Positions 36,589 to 45,467 of a stretch of 64,000 nucleotides of DNA are shown piece by piece. The stretch covers positions 4,030,001 to 4,094,000 of the forward strand of contig NZ_CP060497.1 of the NCBI RefSeq assembly GCF_014334135.1, given 5' to 3'. The first letter of the stretch is position 1. Each line of letters opens with the position of its first letter. The notes under the pieces are model-generated. The model was not told where the DNA came from and searched no databases. It was given only the letters and a program-made list of their open reading frames with translations. The translations under genes were made by a program, and so were the position numbers. The stretch comes from Olivibacter sp. SDN3 (GTDB lineage: Bacteria; Bacteroidota; Bacteroidia; Sphingobacteriales; Sphingobacteriaceae).

Positions 36589-38408
36589 ATACACACAATA
36601 GTTATAAACCAATAGAAAACTATGGTATTATAGGAAACATGAAAACAGCGGCGCTTGTTGGTTTAGATGGATCAATCGATTTTTTATGCTTTCCTAGATT
36701 CGATTCTCCCAGCGTTTTTGCACGTATTTTGGATGCAAAGAAAGGAGGCTTTTATTCTGTCGAACCACAGATGAAAAGCATGCACACAAAACAGTTATAT
36801 ATTCCTGGAACGGCTGTACTGATTACGCGTTTTTTCTCTGATGAAGGTATCGTTGAACTAACAGACTATATGCCGGTGCGTGAAGACACTTGTACGAGTT
36901 ATAATGCTATTGTGCGAAAGGTAAAGGTTGTTCGCGGTACCATCAAGTTTTTTATGCATTGCCAGCCACGGTTTGATTATGCTAGGGAGAAACATAAGAG
37001 TAATAATGAAAATGGTGTCATTACTATAAATGCTGATGACGGTACGAAAACAGCCATGCGTTTACAGGCTACTTTTTCATTATCGGTGAAGAAAAATGAT
37101 GGCTATGCTGCTTTTGAATTAGAAGAGGCGGAAGAGGCTTGGGTTGTTTTAGAATCGGTTGATGAGGGAAAAGAGGACAGTTTTGCTGATATTTCATTTT
37201 ATCAGCATAAAACCTATTTTGAAACGATCAAGTTTTGGAGGTCGTGGGTTAGTAAATCGACATACTCGGGTCGTTGGAAGGAGATCTTACAACGGTCGGT
37301 GATTACATTAAAATTATTAACGTCAGCGCAATTCGGATCAGTGGTTGCTGCAGCAACCTTTGGTTTACCAGAAGAGATTGGAGGCGACCGTAATTGGGAT
37401 TATCGCTATACGTGGATTAGAGATGCTGCTTTTACTATGTTTGCTTTTCTCAAGCTTGGTTTTGCTGACGAATCTGTAGCTTTTCTTAAATGGATTATAG
37501 CGCAAGATAAAAATCGGGACCTTCATTTAATTTATAAGGTGGACGGTGAGTCGGATATGAAAGAAAAGATACTCGACCATTTAGAGGGCTATAGAAAGTC
37601 AAGTCCTGTACGTATCGGTAACGAAGCAGATAACCAATTACAAATGGATATCTACGGAGAGCTTCTCGATACCATCTATATATTTAATATGTATCATCGC
37701 CCGATCACCTTTGAATTATGGAAAATCATTTGTAAAGAAGTTAAAATAGTTATAAAAAAATGGCGCCAAACGGATCATGGCATTTGGGAAATAAGAAATG
37801 AAAAACATGAATTTCTCCATTCCCGTTTAATGTGCTGGGTGGCCATGGATCGAGCAATTAAAATAGGGCAGCAACGGTCGTTTCCTTTTCCTCAGGAAGA
37901 ATGGATAACAGTACGAAATGAGCTTTATGAGGACATTTTTAATAACTTCTGGAATGAAAAGTTAAAATGTTGGGCGCAGTACAAAGATGGTAATAAAGTC
38001 TCTGATACCGTTGATGCCAGTGTGTTGTTAATGCCGCTTGTACACTTTGTGACTCCGGAGGAACCTCGATGGATCTCCACGTTGTCCGCAGTAGATAAAC
38101 AACTTCGATTGGATGTACTGGTATATCGCTATAACAATAATGTTAATAAAATTGATGGCTTGGAAGGAGAGGAGGGAACTTTTACTATGTGCTCTTTTTG
38201 GTACATTGAGTGTCTCGCAAAAGCTGGAAGATTAGATGAAGCCGTTGAGAATTTTGAGAAAATGATTGGGTACGGGAACCATCTTGGTTTGTTCGCTGAA
38301 CAAATAAGTAAAAAGGGAGAACATTTGGGTAATTTTCCGCAAGCGTTTACACATTTAGGGCTAATAAGTGCCGCTTTGGAATTAGATAAGCAGCTAAGTA
38401 GAAAGTAG
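36582..38408 (+). CDS. Glycoside hydrolase family 15 protein
   Basis: 608 residues from ATG 36582; a TTG two codons earlier is an alternative. Architecture: an N-terminal beta-sandwich domain opening with YKPIENYGIIGNMKTAALVGLDGSIDFLCFPRF (about residues 8-40, typical of this group), then the (alpha/alpha)6 barrel with GGDRNWDYRYTWIRDA, QMDIYGELLDTIY, and EEGTFTMCSFWYIECL near the C-terminus. GH15 includes glucoamylases and trehalases; the motif set fits either, and there is no signal peptide, so an intracellular alpha-glucan or trehalose substrate is likely. It is divergent from the SDR gene. Confidence 0.9.
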   Translation: MKNTHNSYKPIENYGIIGNMKTAALVGLDGSIDFLCFPRFDSPSVFARILDAKKGGFYSVEPQMKSMHTKQLYIPGTAVLITRFFSDEGIVELTDYMPVREDTCTSYNAIVRKVKVVRGTIKFFMHCQPRFDYAREKHKSNNENGVITINADDGTKTAMRLQATFSLSVKKNDGYAAFELEEAEEAWVVLESVDEGKEDSFADISFYQHKTYFETIKFWRSWVSKSTYSGRWKEILQRSVITLKLLTSAQFGSVVAAATFGLPEEIGGDRNWDYRYTWIRDAAFTMFAFLKLGFADESVAFLKWIIAQDKNRDLHLIYKVDGESDMKEKILDHLEGYRKSSPVRIGNEADNQLQMDIYGELLDTIYIFNMYHRPITFELWKIICKEVKIVIKKWRQTDHGIWEIRNEKHEFLHSRLMCWVAMDRAIKIGQQRSFPFPQEEWITVRNELYEDIFNNFWNEKLKCWAQYKDGNKVSDTVDASVLLMPLVHFVTPEEPRWISTLSAVDKQLRLDVLVYRYNNNVNKIDGLEGEEGTFTMCSFWYIECLAKAGRLDEAVENFEKMIGYGNHLGLFAEQISKKGEHLGNFPQAFTHLGLISAALELDKQLSRK

Positions 38409-38501
38409 CTATTACAAAACCGTAAAGGATTAGGAGGTGGCTGTTTATTTTAAGTAATTTTTATTTATATTTAAAACCTTATAAGCCAAAATAACAAATC
38501 A

Positions 38502-40217
38502 ATGAAAGAAAAGAAACGAAGGAGTAAAGCATGGTTCTCACGTGAAGGCAAGGATGGTTTTATATATCGTGCTTGGATGAAAAACCAAGGGATTCCCCAT
38601 GATATGTTTGACGGAAGACCAGTGATTGGGATATGCAATACCTGGTCTGAATTGACACCCTGCAATGCGCATTTTAGAGACCTAGCTGAATCGGTGAAGA
38701 AAGGTGTTTTACAAGCAGGTGGTTTTCCTGTAGAATTTCCAGTGATGTCGTTAGGAGAAACTCTTATTAAGCCTACCGCAATGCTCTACCGTAATTTGGC
38801 AAGTATGGATGTGGAAGAATCTATCAGGGCTAATCCCTTGGACGGTGTTGTGTTACTTTGCGGATGTGATAAAACCACTCCTTCATTATTAATGGGAGCC
38901 TGCAGTGTAGATATACCAACTATCGTTGTTTCAGGTGGACCTATGTTAAAAGGCCATTGGCGAGGAACAGATATAGGTACGTCGGATGTTTGGAGATTTG
39001 ACGCAGCCTTTAAATTGGGAGAAATTACTGAAGAGGAGTTTATTGATGCAGAAGCCTGTATGGCTCGTACACAGGGAAATTGTGCGGTTATGGGAACAGC
39101 ATCTACCATGGCTACTATGATTGAAGCGCTGGGAATGAGTCTGCCAGATAATGCTACGATACCTGCGGCAGATTCGAGACGGAAGGTTTTGGCCCAGCTC
39201 TCAGGTAGGCGGATTGTAGAAATGGTAGAGGGAGATTTAAAGCCTAGTGATATACTGACTAGACAGGCTTTTGAAAATGCTATTATGGTCAATGCTGCAG
39301 TGGGAGGATCTACTAATTTTGTTATTCATTTATTAGCAATAGCCGGTAGAATTGGTGTTGATTTAACAATTGAAGACTTTGATAAATTGTCTCATAACAT
39401 TCCTTTACTGGCAAATGTACAACCCTCTGGTCAATATTATGTTGAAGACCTTTATTATGCAGGGGGGATTCCAGCTGTTGTAAATGAATTAAGGGATTTT
39501 CTTCATTTAAGCACAAAAACAGTTAATGGATTATCAATAGGTATTAATAGTGAAAAAGCTTCTATTTATGATATAAATATTATCGCTTCGGTTGATAAAC
39601 CCATCAAGCCTGAATCTGGAATCGCGGTATTAAAAGGTAATCTTGCACCAGAAGGTGCTGTGATAAAGCCTTCTGCTGCTTCACCACATCTGATGAAGCA
39701 TCGGGGTAAAGCTGTTGTTTTCCAAACAATAGAAGATTATCACTCGAGAATTGACTTGCCTGATTTGAATGTAGACGAAAACTCGGTGTTGGTGTTGAAG
39801 AATGTTGGCCCAAAGGGATACCCTGGTATGGCTGAAGTTGGAAACATGGCTTTGCCAAAAAAAATACTCGAAAAGGGCGTAACAGATATGGTGCGTATTT
39901 CTGACGGAAGAATGAGTGGTACAGGTTTTGGAACCGTAATTTTGCACGTATCACCTGAGGCGGCTGCCGGAGGCCCCTTGGCATACGTGAAAGACGGTGA
40001 TTATATAAGTGTTAACGTAGCCGATAGATCAATTGTTTTGGAAGTGAGTGACGAAGAATTGGACCGTCGTAGAGAAAATATGCCTTTGATAAATCTAGCT
40101 ATAAAAAGGGGATATGTTGGTTTATACGTAACGCATGTAGAACAGGCACATTTAGGAGCTGATTTCGATTTCCTAAAAGGAGGATCTGGAAGTGCTGTTC
40201 CAAGAGATTCACATTGA
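38502..40217 (+). CDS. IlvD/Edd family dehydratase, probably sugar-acid type
   Basis: 571 residues. Iron-sulfur dehydratase removing water from dihydroxy acids. The three cluster cysteines are present: Cys-45 (GICNTWSEL), Cys-122 (CGCDKTTP) and Cys-194 (TQGNCAVMGTAST). The opening (SKAWFSREGKDGFIYRAWMKNQG) and NTWSELTPCNAHFRDLAE match pentonate dehydratases (L-arabinonate/D-xylonate) better than true IlvD. No ilvBNCE genes are nearby, in agreement with a sugar-acid role, but no other pentose-pathway gene is nearby either. A hairpin terminator follows. Confidence 0.87.
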   Translation: MKEKKRRSKAWFSREGKDGFIYRAWMKNQGIPHDMFDGRPVIGICNTWSELTPCNAHFRDLAESVKKGVLQAGGFPVEFPVMSLGETLIKPTAMLYRNLASMDVEESIRANPLDGVVLLCGCDKTTPSLLMGACSVDIPTIVVSGGPMLKGHWRGTDIGTSDVWRFDAAFKLGEITEEEFIDAEACMARTQGNCAVMGTASTMATMIEALGMSLPDNATIPAADSRRKVLAQLSGRRIVEMVEGDLKPSDILTRQAFENAIMVNAAVGGSTNFVIHLLAIAGRIGVDLTIEDFDKLSHNIPLLANVQPSGQYYVEDLYYAGGIPAVVNELRDFLHLSTKTVNGLSIGINSEKASIYDINIIASVDKPIKPESGIAVLKGNLAPEGAVIKPSAASPHLMKHRGKAVVFQTIEDYHSRIDLPDLNVDENSVLVLKNVGPKGYPGMAEVGNMALPKKILEKGVTDMVRISDGRMSGTGFGTVILHVSPEAAAGGPLAYVKDGDYISVNVADRSIVLEVSDEELDRRRENMPLINLAIKRGYVGLYVTHVEQAHLGADFDFLKGGSGSAVPRDSH

Positions 40218-40226
40218 TTTCTTTGC

Positions 40227-40265
40227 AATGACTGTGATAATAATTTACTAACACAGTCATTTTGA
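40227..40265 (+). terminator. Terminator after the IlvD/Edd gene
   Basis: AATGACTGTG (40227-40236) and CACAGTCATT (40252-40261) form a perfect 10-bp stem followed by TTTG. Confidence 0.7.
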
Positions 40266-40271
40266 ATGACT

Positions 40272-40301
40272 GAAAACATGAAATTAGAATTTCATGTTTT
40301 C
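40272..40301 (-). terminator. Hairpin overlapping the purE stop codon
   Basis: GAAAACATGAAATT (40272-40285) is complementary to 40288-40301, so the last codons and stop of purE are part of the stem. On the minus strand the stem ends in TTTTC. It may act as the purE terminator. Confidence 0.5.
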
Positions 40302-40793
40302 AACTTCTTCAGCCGTATGCTCAATTTTTTCTTTTAATTCTTTTTTGAAATTGAGGATGTTTTGAGCAAGTTGTTCATTGGAAGTAGCGAGAATCTGTGC
40401 GGCTAAAAGTCCTGCATTTTTTGCTGCATTTAGTGCCACGGTTGCTACAGGTATCCCATTCGGCATCTGTAAGATGGACAGTATGGAATCCCAACCATCT
40501 ATTGAATTGGAAGACTTTACTGGCACTCCTATAACCGGCAAATGTGTGATGGATGCGACCATGCCCGGTAAATGGGCCGCTCCTCCAGCACCTGCTATAA
40601 TTACTTTTATTCCCCTTGATGCAGCATTTTGAGCATAGTCAAACATGCGTTCGGGAGTTCGATGTGCAGACACTATTGAAACCTCAATGTTAACGCCTAG
40701 TTCTTTTAAAATCTTTATAGCGTCTTCCATTATTGGAAGGTCAGATTTACTACCCATAATGATTCCTACAGCAGGGTGTTGATGAGTATGCAT
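40284..40793 (-). CDS. purE: N5-carboxyaminoimidazole ribonucleotide mutase
   Basis: Purine synthesis step converting N5-CAIR to CAIR. 169 residues. Seen: GIIMGSKSDLPIMEDA, the SAHRTPERMFDYA loop with the catalytic His, and IIAGAGGAAHLPGMVAS. It follows purK by 31 bp on the same strand; the two enzymes act in sequence. Confidence 0.97.
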   Translation of the reverse strand: MHTHQHPAVGIIMGSKSDLPIMEDAIKILKELGVNIEVSIVSAHRTPERMFDYAQNAASRGIKVIIAGAGGAAHLPGMVASITHLPVIGVPVKSSNSIDGWDSILSILQMPNGIPVATVALNAAKNAGLLAAQILATSNEQLAQNILNFKKELKEKIEHTAEEVENMKF

Positions 40794-40824
40794 ACGTAGA
40801 TTTATTTAAATGTAATGTATTTTT

Positions 40825-41967
40825 TTACGCAATCACTTCGATGGTTTGCTGCACCTTTCGTGCAAGCTCTATGGCCTTATCCCTATCCTCATTTACAATG
40901 GTTACGTGTCCCATTTTACGAAACGGTTTTGTAAACTTTTTACCATAAAGGTGAACATAAACACCTTCTTCTGCCAGTATCTCCTCCAGGCCTTTATAGA
41001 TTGCTAACCCTTCAAATGGTGTTTCCCCCAATAGATTGATCATAACGGCATTGCTCCTTACATTAGTGTTCCCAAGAGGTAAATTGAATATGGCCCGCAG
41101 GTGCTGAGCAAATTGAGATGTAAAATTACCTTCTACAGTATGATGGCCACTGTTATGAGGCCTCGGGGCCAATTCATTTACTAATATATTACCGTCTTTG
41201 GTCAAAAACATTTCTACAGCCAATAATCCCACGATCTGCAAGTCTTCTGCTATTTTTATGGCAAGTTGTTCTGCTCGTTGTTGGATCTCAAAAGTTAACG
41301 TAGAAGGGGAGATGAGAAACTCCACCAGATTTGCTTCTTGGTTAAATTCCATTTCAACCATGGGGAAAGTCGCAACATCTCCTTTGTCGTTTCTGGCTAC
41401 TATTACGGCTATCTCTTTATCAAAGTCTACCCATTGTTCCACTATACTTGGGGCATCAAACGCATCATTCAAATCTGCTTCACTTATTACTTTGTAAACA
41501 CCTTTTCCATCGTAACCGTCTTTTCTAAGTTTTTGTATATAAGGAAAAGGTATTTGACACTCTCTTAGGTTGTCCTTCGATGATGCCATTTGAAAAGCTG
41601 CTGTAGGAATGTCATTTTGCTTGAAAAACTGCTTTTGAAGACCTTTATCTTGTATTAGACGGATTACCCTTGCCTGCGGGTAAACAGTTACACCCTCTTC
41701 TTCCAGTTTTTCCAAAGCATCAACATTGACTTTCTCTATTTCAATGGTAAGCATGTCTAGTTGCTTACCAAACTTATAAACGGTGTCAAAATCATCCAAT
41801 GCCCCTACTTCAAATCTATTACACAATTTTTTACAAGGTGCATTTTGGTCGGGGTCGAGGACTGATACATTAACATTTAGATTGATTGCTTCTTGTATAA
41901 GCATACGTCCGAGTTGCCCCCCTCCGAGAATACCCAAACGCAAATCGCCATAAAACTCTTTTTCCAT
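40825..41967 (-). CDS. purK: N5-carboxyaminoimidazole ribonucleotide synthase
   Basis: ATP-grasp enzyme making N5-CAIR from AIR, bicarbonate and ATP. 380 residues. Seen: LGILGGGQLGRMLIQEA, the ATP-grasp core (RKDGYDGKGVYKV, EQWVDFDKEIAVIVARN), and the metal/active-site NELAPRPHNSGHHTVEG. It lies 46 bp after nuoB on the same strand with no visible promoter or terminator between, so it may be transcribed from the nuoA promoter. Confidence 0.97.
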   Translation of the reverse strand: MEKEFYGDLRLGILGGGQLGRMLIQEAINLNVNVSVLDPDQNAPCKKLCNRFEVGALDDFDTVYKFGKQLDMLTIEIEKVNVDALEKLEEEGVTVYPQARVIRLIQDKGLQKQFFKQNDIPTAAFQMASSKDNLRECQIPFPYIQKLRKDGYDGKGVYKVISEADLNDAFDAPSIVEQWVDFDKEIAVIVARNDKGDVATFPMVEMEFNQEANLVEFLISPSTLTFEIQQRAEQLAIKIAEDLQIVGLLAVEMFLTKDGNILVNELAPRPHNSGHHTVEGNFTSQFAQHLRAIFNLPLGNTNVRSNAVMINLLGETPFEGLAIYKGLEEILAEEGVYVHLYGKKFTKPFRKMGHVTIVNEDRDKAIELARKVQQTIEVIA

Positions 41968-42013
41968 ATTTATTATAGTTAAGTAATAGCCTTAACTAAT
42001 ATACTTTCTCTTT

Positions 42014-42508
42014 TTAGGTGTTAATTTTTTCGTTAATAATACTTTCTTGGCCGATCTTCTTTTGTAATTCTAAGAATGCTCCAATTAATGCTTCTGGTCT
42101 AGGGGGACATCCCTGCACATAGACATCAACAGGAATTATTTTATCTACCCCTTTTACCACATGATAGCCGTGTTGCCAATAAGGCCCTCCGCAATTGGAA
42201 CATGAACCCATTGATATCACATATTTTGGTTCAGGCATTTGCTCATATAAGAGTCGTATCCTGTCCGCCATTTTAAAGGTTACCGTTCCAGCTATGATGA
42301 TAACGTCTGCCTGACGTGGCGAGGCCCGAGGAAAGACTCCATATCTGTCCAAGTCATAAGTAGCCGCCATGGCACCCATCATTTCTATAGCGCAACAGGC
42401 AATTCCGAAACTGACCGGCCACATAGATGATAAACGAGCCCAGTTTAAGAGATCATCCAATTTAGCTACTACAATCCCACTTTCTGTTGTCTGTTTACTA
42501 ATACTCAT
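42014..42508 (-). CDS. nuoB: NADH-quinone oxidoreductase subunit B
   Basis: Peripheral-arm subunit of respiratory complex I carrying iron-sulfur cluster N2 next to the quinone site. 164 residues. All four cluster cysteines are present: the pair in [10 protein letters not shown], one in MGSCSNCGG and one in [10 protein letters not shown]. It starts 2 bp after nuoA. Instead of nuoC, the next genes downstream are purK and purE. Confidence 0.96.
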   Translation of the reverse strand: MSISKQTTESGIVVAKLDDLLNWARLSSMWPVSFGIACCAIEMMGAMAATYDLDRYGVFPRASPRQADVIIIAGTVTFKMADRIRLLYEQMPEPKYVISMGSCSNCGGPYWQHGYHVVKGVDKIIPVDVYVQGCPPRPEALIGAFLELQKKIGQESIINEKINT

Positions 42509-42510
42509 CG

Positions 42511-43095
42511 TTAAGAACCTCTTTTTATAAATTTAGGTTTAAAAGCAGGCTTCGCTGATGCCTTGGAAACGATTTGAGCATTTGCTATAGCTGCTGCTAC
42601 GGAGTGAAATGATTTAACAATATAAACTTCGGTATTTATACACTCGTATACGTGAGCCGGAGTTGTACTTTTAATGACAGGTATTTTAGGTGATGGTTTT
42701 ACCCAATCCAAATCGCCTTTTTTCCAAACGTAAACCAGACCAGTTATTAAAATTCCTACAAAAATAAACATTTCTGCTATGGTATACCAGCCCCATCTAT
42801 TGTCTGCGGCGATAAGGTCTGCCGACCCGAAAACGGTTGTCCATGGAAAAATAAACACCATTTCCACATCGAATAATAAAAAAATAAGCGCAATAATGTA
42901 AAATCTTGAATTAAATTGTATCCACGAACTTCCTTGTGATACTTCTCCGCATTCGTAAGTGCTTTGTTTTTCTTTATTTGGTTTGTTGGGAGATATTATT
43001 TTTCCAAGAAGAAGCGTGAAAAGAACCAATAATGTGCCAATTATCAAATAGATAAAGATTTTACCGAACTCCGTTATTTGAGAACCGTCTTCCAT
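42511..43095 (-). CDS. nuoA: NADH-quinone oxidoreductase subunit A, with C-terminal extension
   Basis: Membrane subunit of complex I. Three transmembrane helices (about 12-32, 66-88 and 103-124) and the conserved YECG and [11 protein letters not shown] motifs are visible. The canonical protein ends near residue 130. This one continues for about 60 residues, with an extra [27 protein letters not shown] segment and a basic tail ([13 protein letters not shown]). The promoter TACTTTTG lies 5 nt upstream of the ATG, so the message is probably leaderless. Confidence 0.93.
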   Translation of the reverse strand: MEDGSQITEFGKIFIYLIIGTLLVLFTLLLGKIISPNKPNKEKQSTYECGEVSQGSSWIQFNSRFYIIALIFLLFDVEMVFIFPWTTVFGSADLIAADNRWGWYTIAEMFIFVGILITGLVYVWKKGDLDWVKPSPKIPVIKSTTPAHVYECINTEVYIVKSFHSVAAAIANAQIVSKASAKPAFKPKFIKRGS

Positions 43096-43100
43096 ATTTT

Positions 43101-43108
43101 CAAAAGTA
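43101..43108 (-). promoter_or_regulatory. nuoA -7 promoter element
   Basis: The minus strand reads TACTTTTG and ends 5 nt before the nuoA ATG, so transcription should start at the initiation codon. Confidence 0.65.
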
Positions 43109-43149
43109 ATAAAAATTGTAGGGTTTACGGTGTTATTTATTCAAATTGA

Positions 43150-44118
43150 TTATTTCCTGTGTTCCTGTATGTGTTTGACTATTTGCCTGGCATGTATCCT
43201 TGAGTTCTCTATAAACCAAAGATGTGTGTTCATACCACCACATACAACTCCAGCAAGATATAAGTTTGGAATATTGGTTTCCATTGTAGTCGGGTTATGT
43301 TGGGGTATAAGTAGTTCGTCTTTAGAAAGTTCAATATTTATTTTTCTCAAAAAATCAAAATCGGGCTTATAGCCTGTTAATGCCAAGACAAAATCATTTG
43401 GTATAGTGATAGGGCCTTCTGGAGTGTCTATATGCACCGAGGCTTCTTCAATTGCAGTTAGGCAACTGTTGAAATAGGCTCTTATAGATCCTTCGGAAAT
43501 GCGATTGTCAATATCGGGCCTTACCCAGTATTTCACGCGTGAACTTATTTCGTTTTTTCTAACAACCATGGTTACGTGTGCTCCTTTTCTGTAAGTTTCT
43601 AAAGCCGCATCCACCGAAGAGTTACTGCTACCTATGACCACTACATGTTGATTAGCATAATAGTGCGGGTCATTATAGTAATGTTTTACTTTTGGAAGTT
43701 CTTCTCCTGGTATGTTCATGAGGTTTGGTTTGTCATAAAAACCAGTTGCAATGATAACACTTTTCGCTTTGTAAGCACTTTTTGTGGTTTGTATCGAAAA
43801 ATAATAGTCTGTTTTTTTAACAGCTACTACTTGCTCGAACAATTTTACATTTAGCTGAAATTGCTGTTGTATTCTTCTGTAATATTCTAAGGCTTCCAGG
43901 CGCTTAGGCTTTGGGTTGACGGACACAAAAGGGATGTCACCAATTTCCAGTTTCTCAGAAGTGGAAAAAAAAGTCATATGCTGAGGGTAATTGAAGAGGG
44001 AGTTAACCAAACAACCCTTTTCAAGGACCAAGTAACTGAGTTGAGCTTTTTTTGCTTCTATTGCACAGGCTAGTCCGATGGGTCCTCCGCCAACAACGGC
44101 AATGTCAAGTATATCCAT
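43150..44118 (-). CDS. ypdA: YpdA-type flavin disulfide reductase
   Basis: 322-residue FAD/NAD(P)H oxidoreductase of the YpdA family, proposed to reduce bacillithiol disulfide. Seen: the FAD motif AVVGGGPIGLACAIEA, LEKGCLVNSLFNYPQHMTFFS, the second nucleotide motif VVIGSSNSSVDAAL, and LTGYKPDF before the last third. It lacks the CxxC redox pair of thioredoxin reductase, as expected for YpdA. It has its own promoter (TAAGTTTG, 44139-44146). Bacillithiol genes are not in the window. Confidence 0.9.
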   Translation of the reverse strand: MDILDIAVVGGGPIGLACAIEAKKAQLSYLVLEKGCLVNSLFNYPQHMTFFSTSEKLEIGDIPFVSVNPKPKRLEALEYYRRIQQQFQLNVKLFEQVVAVKKTDYYFSIQTTKSAYKAKSVIIATGFYDKPNLMNIPGEELPKVKHYYNDPHYYANQHVVVIGSSNSSVDAALETYRKGAHVTMVVRKNEISSRVKYWVRPDIDNRISEGSIRAYFNSCLTAIEEASVHIDTPEGPITIPNDFVLALTGYKPDFDFLRKINIELSKDELLIPQHNPTTMETNIPNLYLAGVVCGGMNTHLWFIENSRIHARQIVKHIQEHRK

Positions 44119-44138
44119 GAAAAAAAGTCAATAAATAG

Positions 44139-44146
44139 CAAACTTA
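44139..44146 (-). promoter_or_regulatory. ypdA -7 promoter element
   Basis: The minus strand reads TAAGTTTG, 20 nt before the ypdA ATG. Confidence 0.6.
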
Positions 44147-44259
44147 GATAAATGTTAATGATTTTGGTATTCAAGCGACCTTCGCAAGTAAGTGAAAGTT
44201 TTCCAAGAGAGCACATAAAAGAAAATGATCAGTATCTCTTCTCTACTGAAACCGAATGA

Positions 44260-44296
44260 TTTTTTACTAGCATCAAATCTTGGTGCTAGTAAAAAA
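44260..44296. repeat. Perfect 13-bp inverted repeat between ypdA and the transaldolase-like gene
   Basis: TTTTTTACTAGCA (44260-44272) and TGCTAGTAAAAAA (44284-44296), with an 11-nt spacer. The T and A runs sit at the base of the stem in the order opposite to an intrinsic terminator. It may be a 3'-UTR hairpin or a protein-binding site. Confidence 0.7.
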
Positions 44297-44340
44297 TTAA
44301 TATGCTATGCAGGCGTACTGCTTGAATTTGTAAATAATAG

Positions 44341-45000
44341 TTATTTCCCTGCTGCTTTGGCGTGGTCTGCTAAAAATTGTGCTAGTCCACTATCTGTAAG
44401 CGGATGTTTCAATAGGGCTAAAATTGCGGATAACGGTCCTGTCATGACATCGGCACCTATCTTTGCGCATTCCAGAATATGTATAGTATGACGAATAGAT
44501 GCCGCTAATATTTGCGTTTCAAAAGCATAGTTATCGTATATTAGTCGTATGTCTTCTATGAGCGCTAAACCATCTGTAGAAATGTCGTCCAAGCGCCCAA
44601 TGAATGGCGAAACGTATGTGGCTCCAGCTTTTGCTGCTAAAAGAGCTTGCCCGGCAGAAAAAACCAATGTGCAGTTGGTTTTGATTCCTTCGCTGGTAAA
44701 AAATTTGATTGCCTTTACGCCTTCCTTAATCATAGGTACCTTAACAACGATCTTGTCATTTAGCTTAGCAAGTTCACGGCCTTCTTTAATGATATTGTCA
44801 TAATCGGTACTGATCACTTCTGCACTAACATCCCCATCGACTATATCGCAAATAGCTTTATAGTGATTAGTTACTTGCTCATTGCCGCTGATGCCTTCTT
44901 TAGCCATCAAACTTGGATTAGTAGTAACGCCATCAAGCACACCTAGATCTTGGGCTTCTTTAATTTGGCGGAGATTGGCAGTATCTATAAAAAATTTCAT
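44341..45000 (-). CDS. fsa: Transaldolase-like fructose-6-phosphate aldolase
   Basis: 219 residues, the short TalC/Fsa-type transaldolase. Seen: [29 protein letters not shown], the Schiff-base lysine in [42 protein letters not shown], and [13 protein letters not shown]. Short members may act as true transaldolases or as fructose-6-phosphate aldolases; the sequence alone does not settle which. The promoter TACTTTTG (45037-45044) gives a 36-nt leader. Confidence 0.88.
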   Translation of the reverse strand: MKFFIDTANLRQIKEAQDLGVLDGVTTNPSLMAKEGISGNEQVTNHYKAICDIVDGDVSAEVISTDYDNIIKEGRELAKLNDKIVVKVPMIKEGVKAIKFFTSEGIKTNCTLVFSAGQALLAAKAGATYVSPFIGRLDDISTDGLALIEDIRLIYDNYAFETQILAASIRHTIHILECAKIGADVMTGPLSAILALLKHPLTDSGLAQFLADHAKAAGK

Positions 45001-45036
45001 AAAAATTAGCTGTTAAATTTGGATATTTGATTACTA

Positions 45037-45044
45037 CAAAAGTA
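45037..45044 (-). promoter_or_regulatory. Promoter of the transaldolase-like gene
   Basis: The minus strand reads TACTTTTG, matching TAnnTTTG, 36 nt before the ATG. Confidence 0.6.
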
Positions 45045-45099
45045 ACCATTATTTACAATTTTATAAACACAGAAAAACAAAATGAGGGAAATAAAAAAA

Positions 45100-45195
45100 G
45101 GGCAAGCCCCTTTTATCGCACCGCTCAACCTCTTACCCTTGCTGTGTTCCCACCCTGGGGGAGTTCAAAGGGAGCTGGTCGTAAAAGACTTACCC
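45100..45195 (-). ncRNA. ffs: Signal recognition particle RNA (4.5S type)
   Basis: The minus strand folds into one long hairpin. The 5' arm GGGTAAG pairs with the 3' arm CTTGCCC, and the apical domain IV signature AGGGTGGGAACACAGCAAGG with its GGAA-type tetraloop and asymmetric bulge is intact. A promoter TACTTTTG ends 4 nt upstream and a run of seven T follows the 3' arm (45093-45099). With Ffh this RNA targets membrane proteins to the translocon. An open frame over the same DNA is spurious. Confidence 0.93.
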
Positions 45196-45199
45196 GTGG

Positions 45200-45207
45200 C
45201 AAAAGTA
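45200..45207 (-). promoter_or_regulatory. SRP RNA promoter
   Basis: The minus strand reads TACTTTTG, followed after 4 nt by the GGG start of the RNA. Confidence 0.7.
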
Positions 45208-45467
45208 GAAAAAAATGTTAAATTAGTACTATAATTTTTATACTTTGTTGTAGTAGCTTGGTAATCAATGTATTTTTTTATAACCAGTTACTCGAGTAGT
45301 TGCATAATAACAAAGAAGAATAAGCTCTTAGATGTGTTTATGATTTTTTTAAGTATATTGTGTTATTGTGAGTATTTATTCAAGCTTTTACTGAAAAAAA
45401 TAATAAAAAATTAATTTTGTCGATAATAAATATTATTTTAGCAATCTATTTAAACTAAGCAATAATA

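Noticed and set aside
39604-39984. Minus-strand 126-codon open frame inside the IlvD/Edd gene
   Set aside because: Shadow of a gene whose plus-strand product has clear family motifs.
45027-45221. 64-codon open frame over the SRP RNA
   Set aside because: The DNA is fully explained by the SRP RNA gene on the other strand, with promoter, domain IV signature and terminator.
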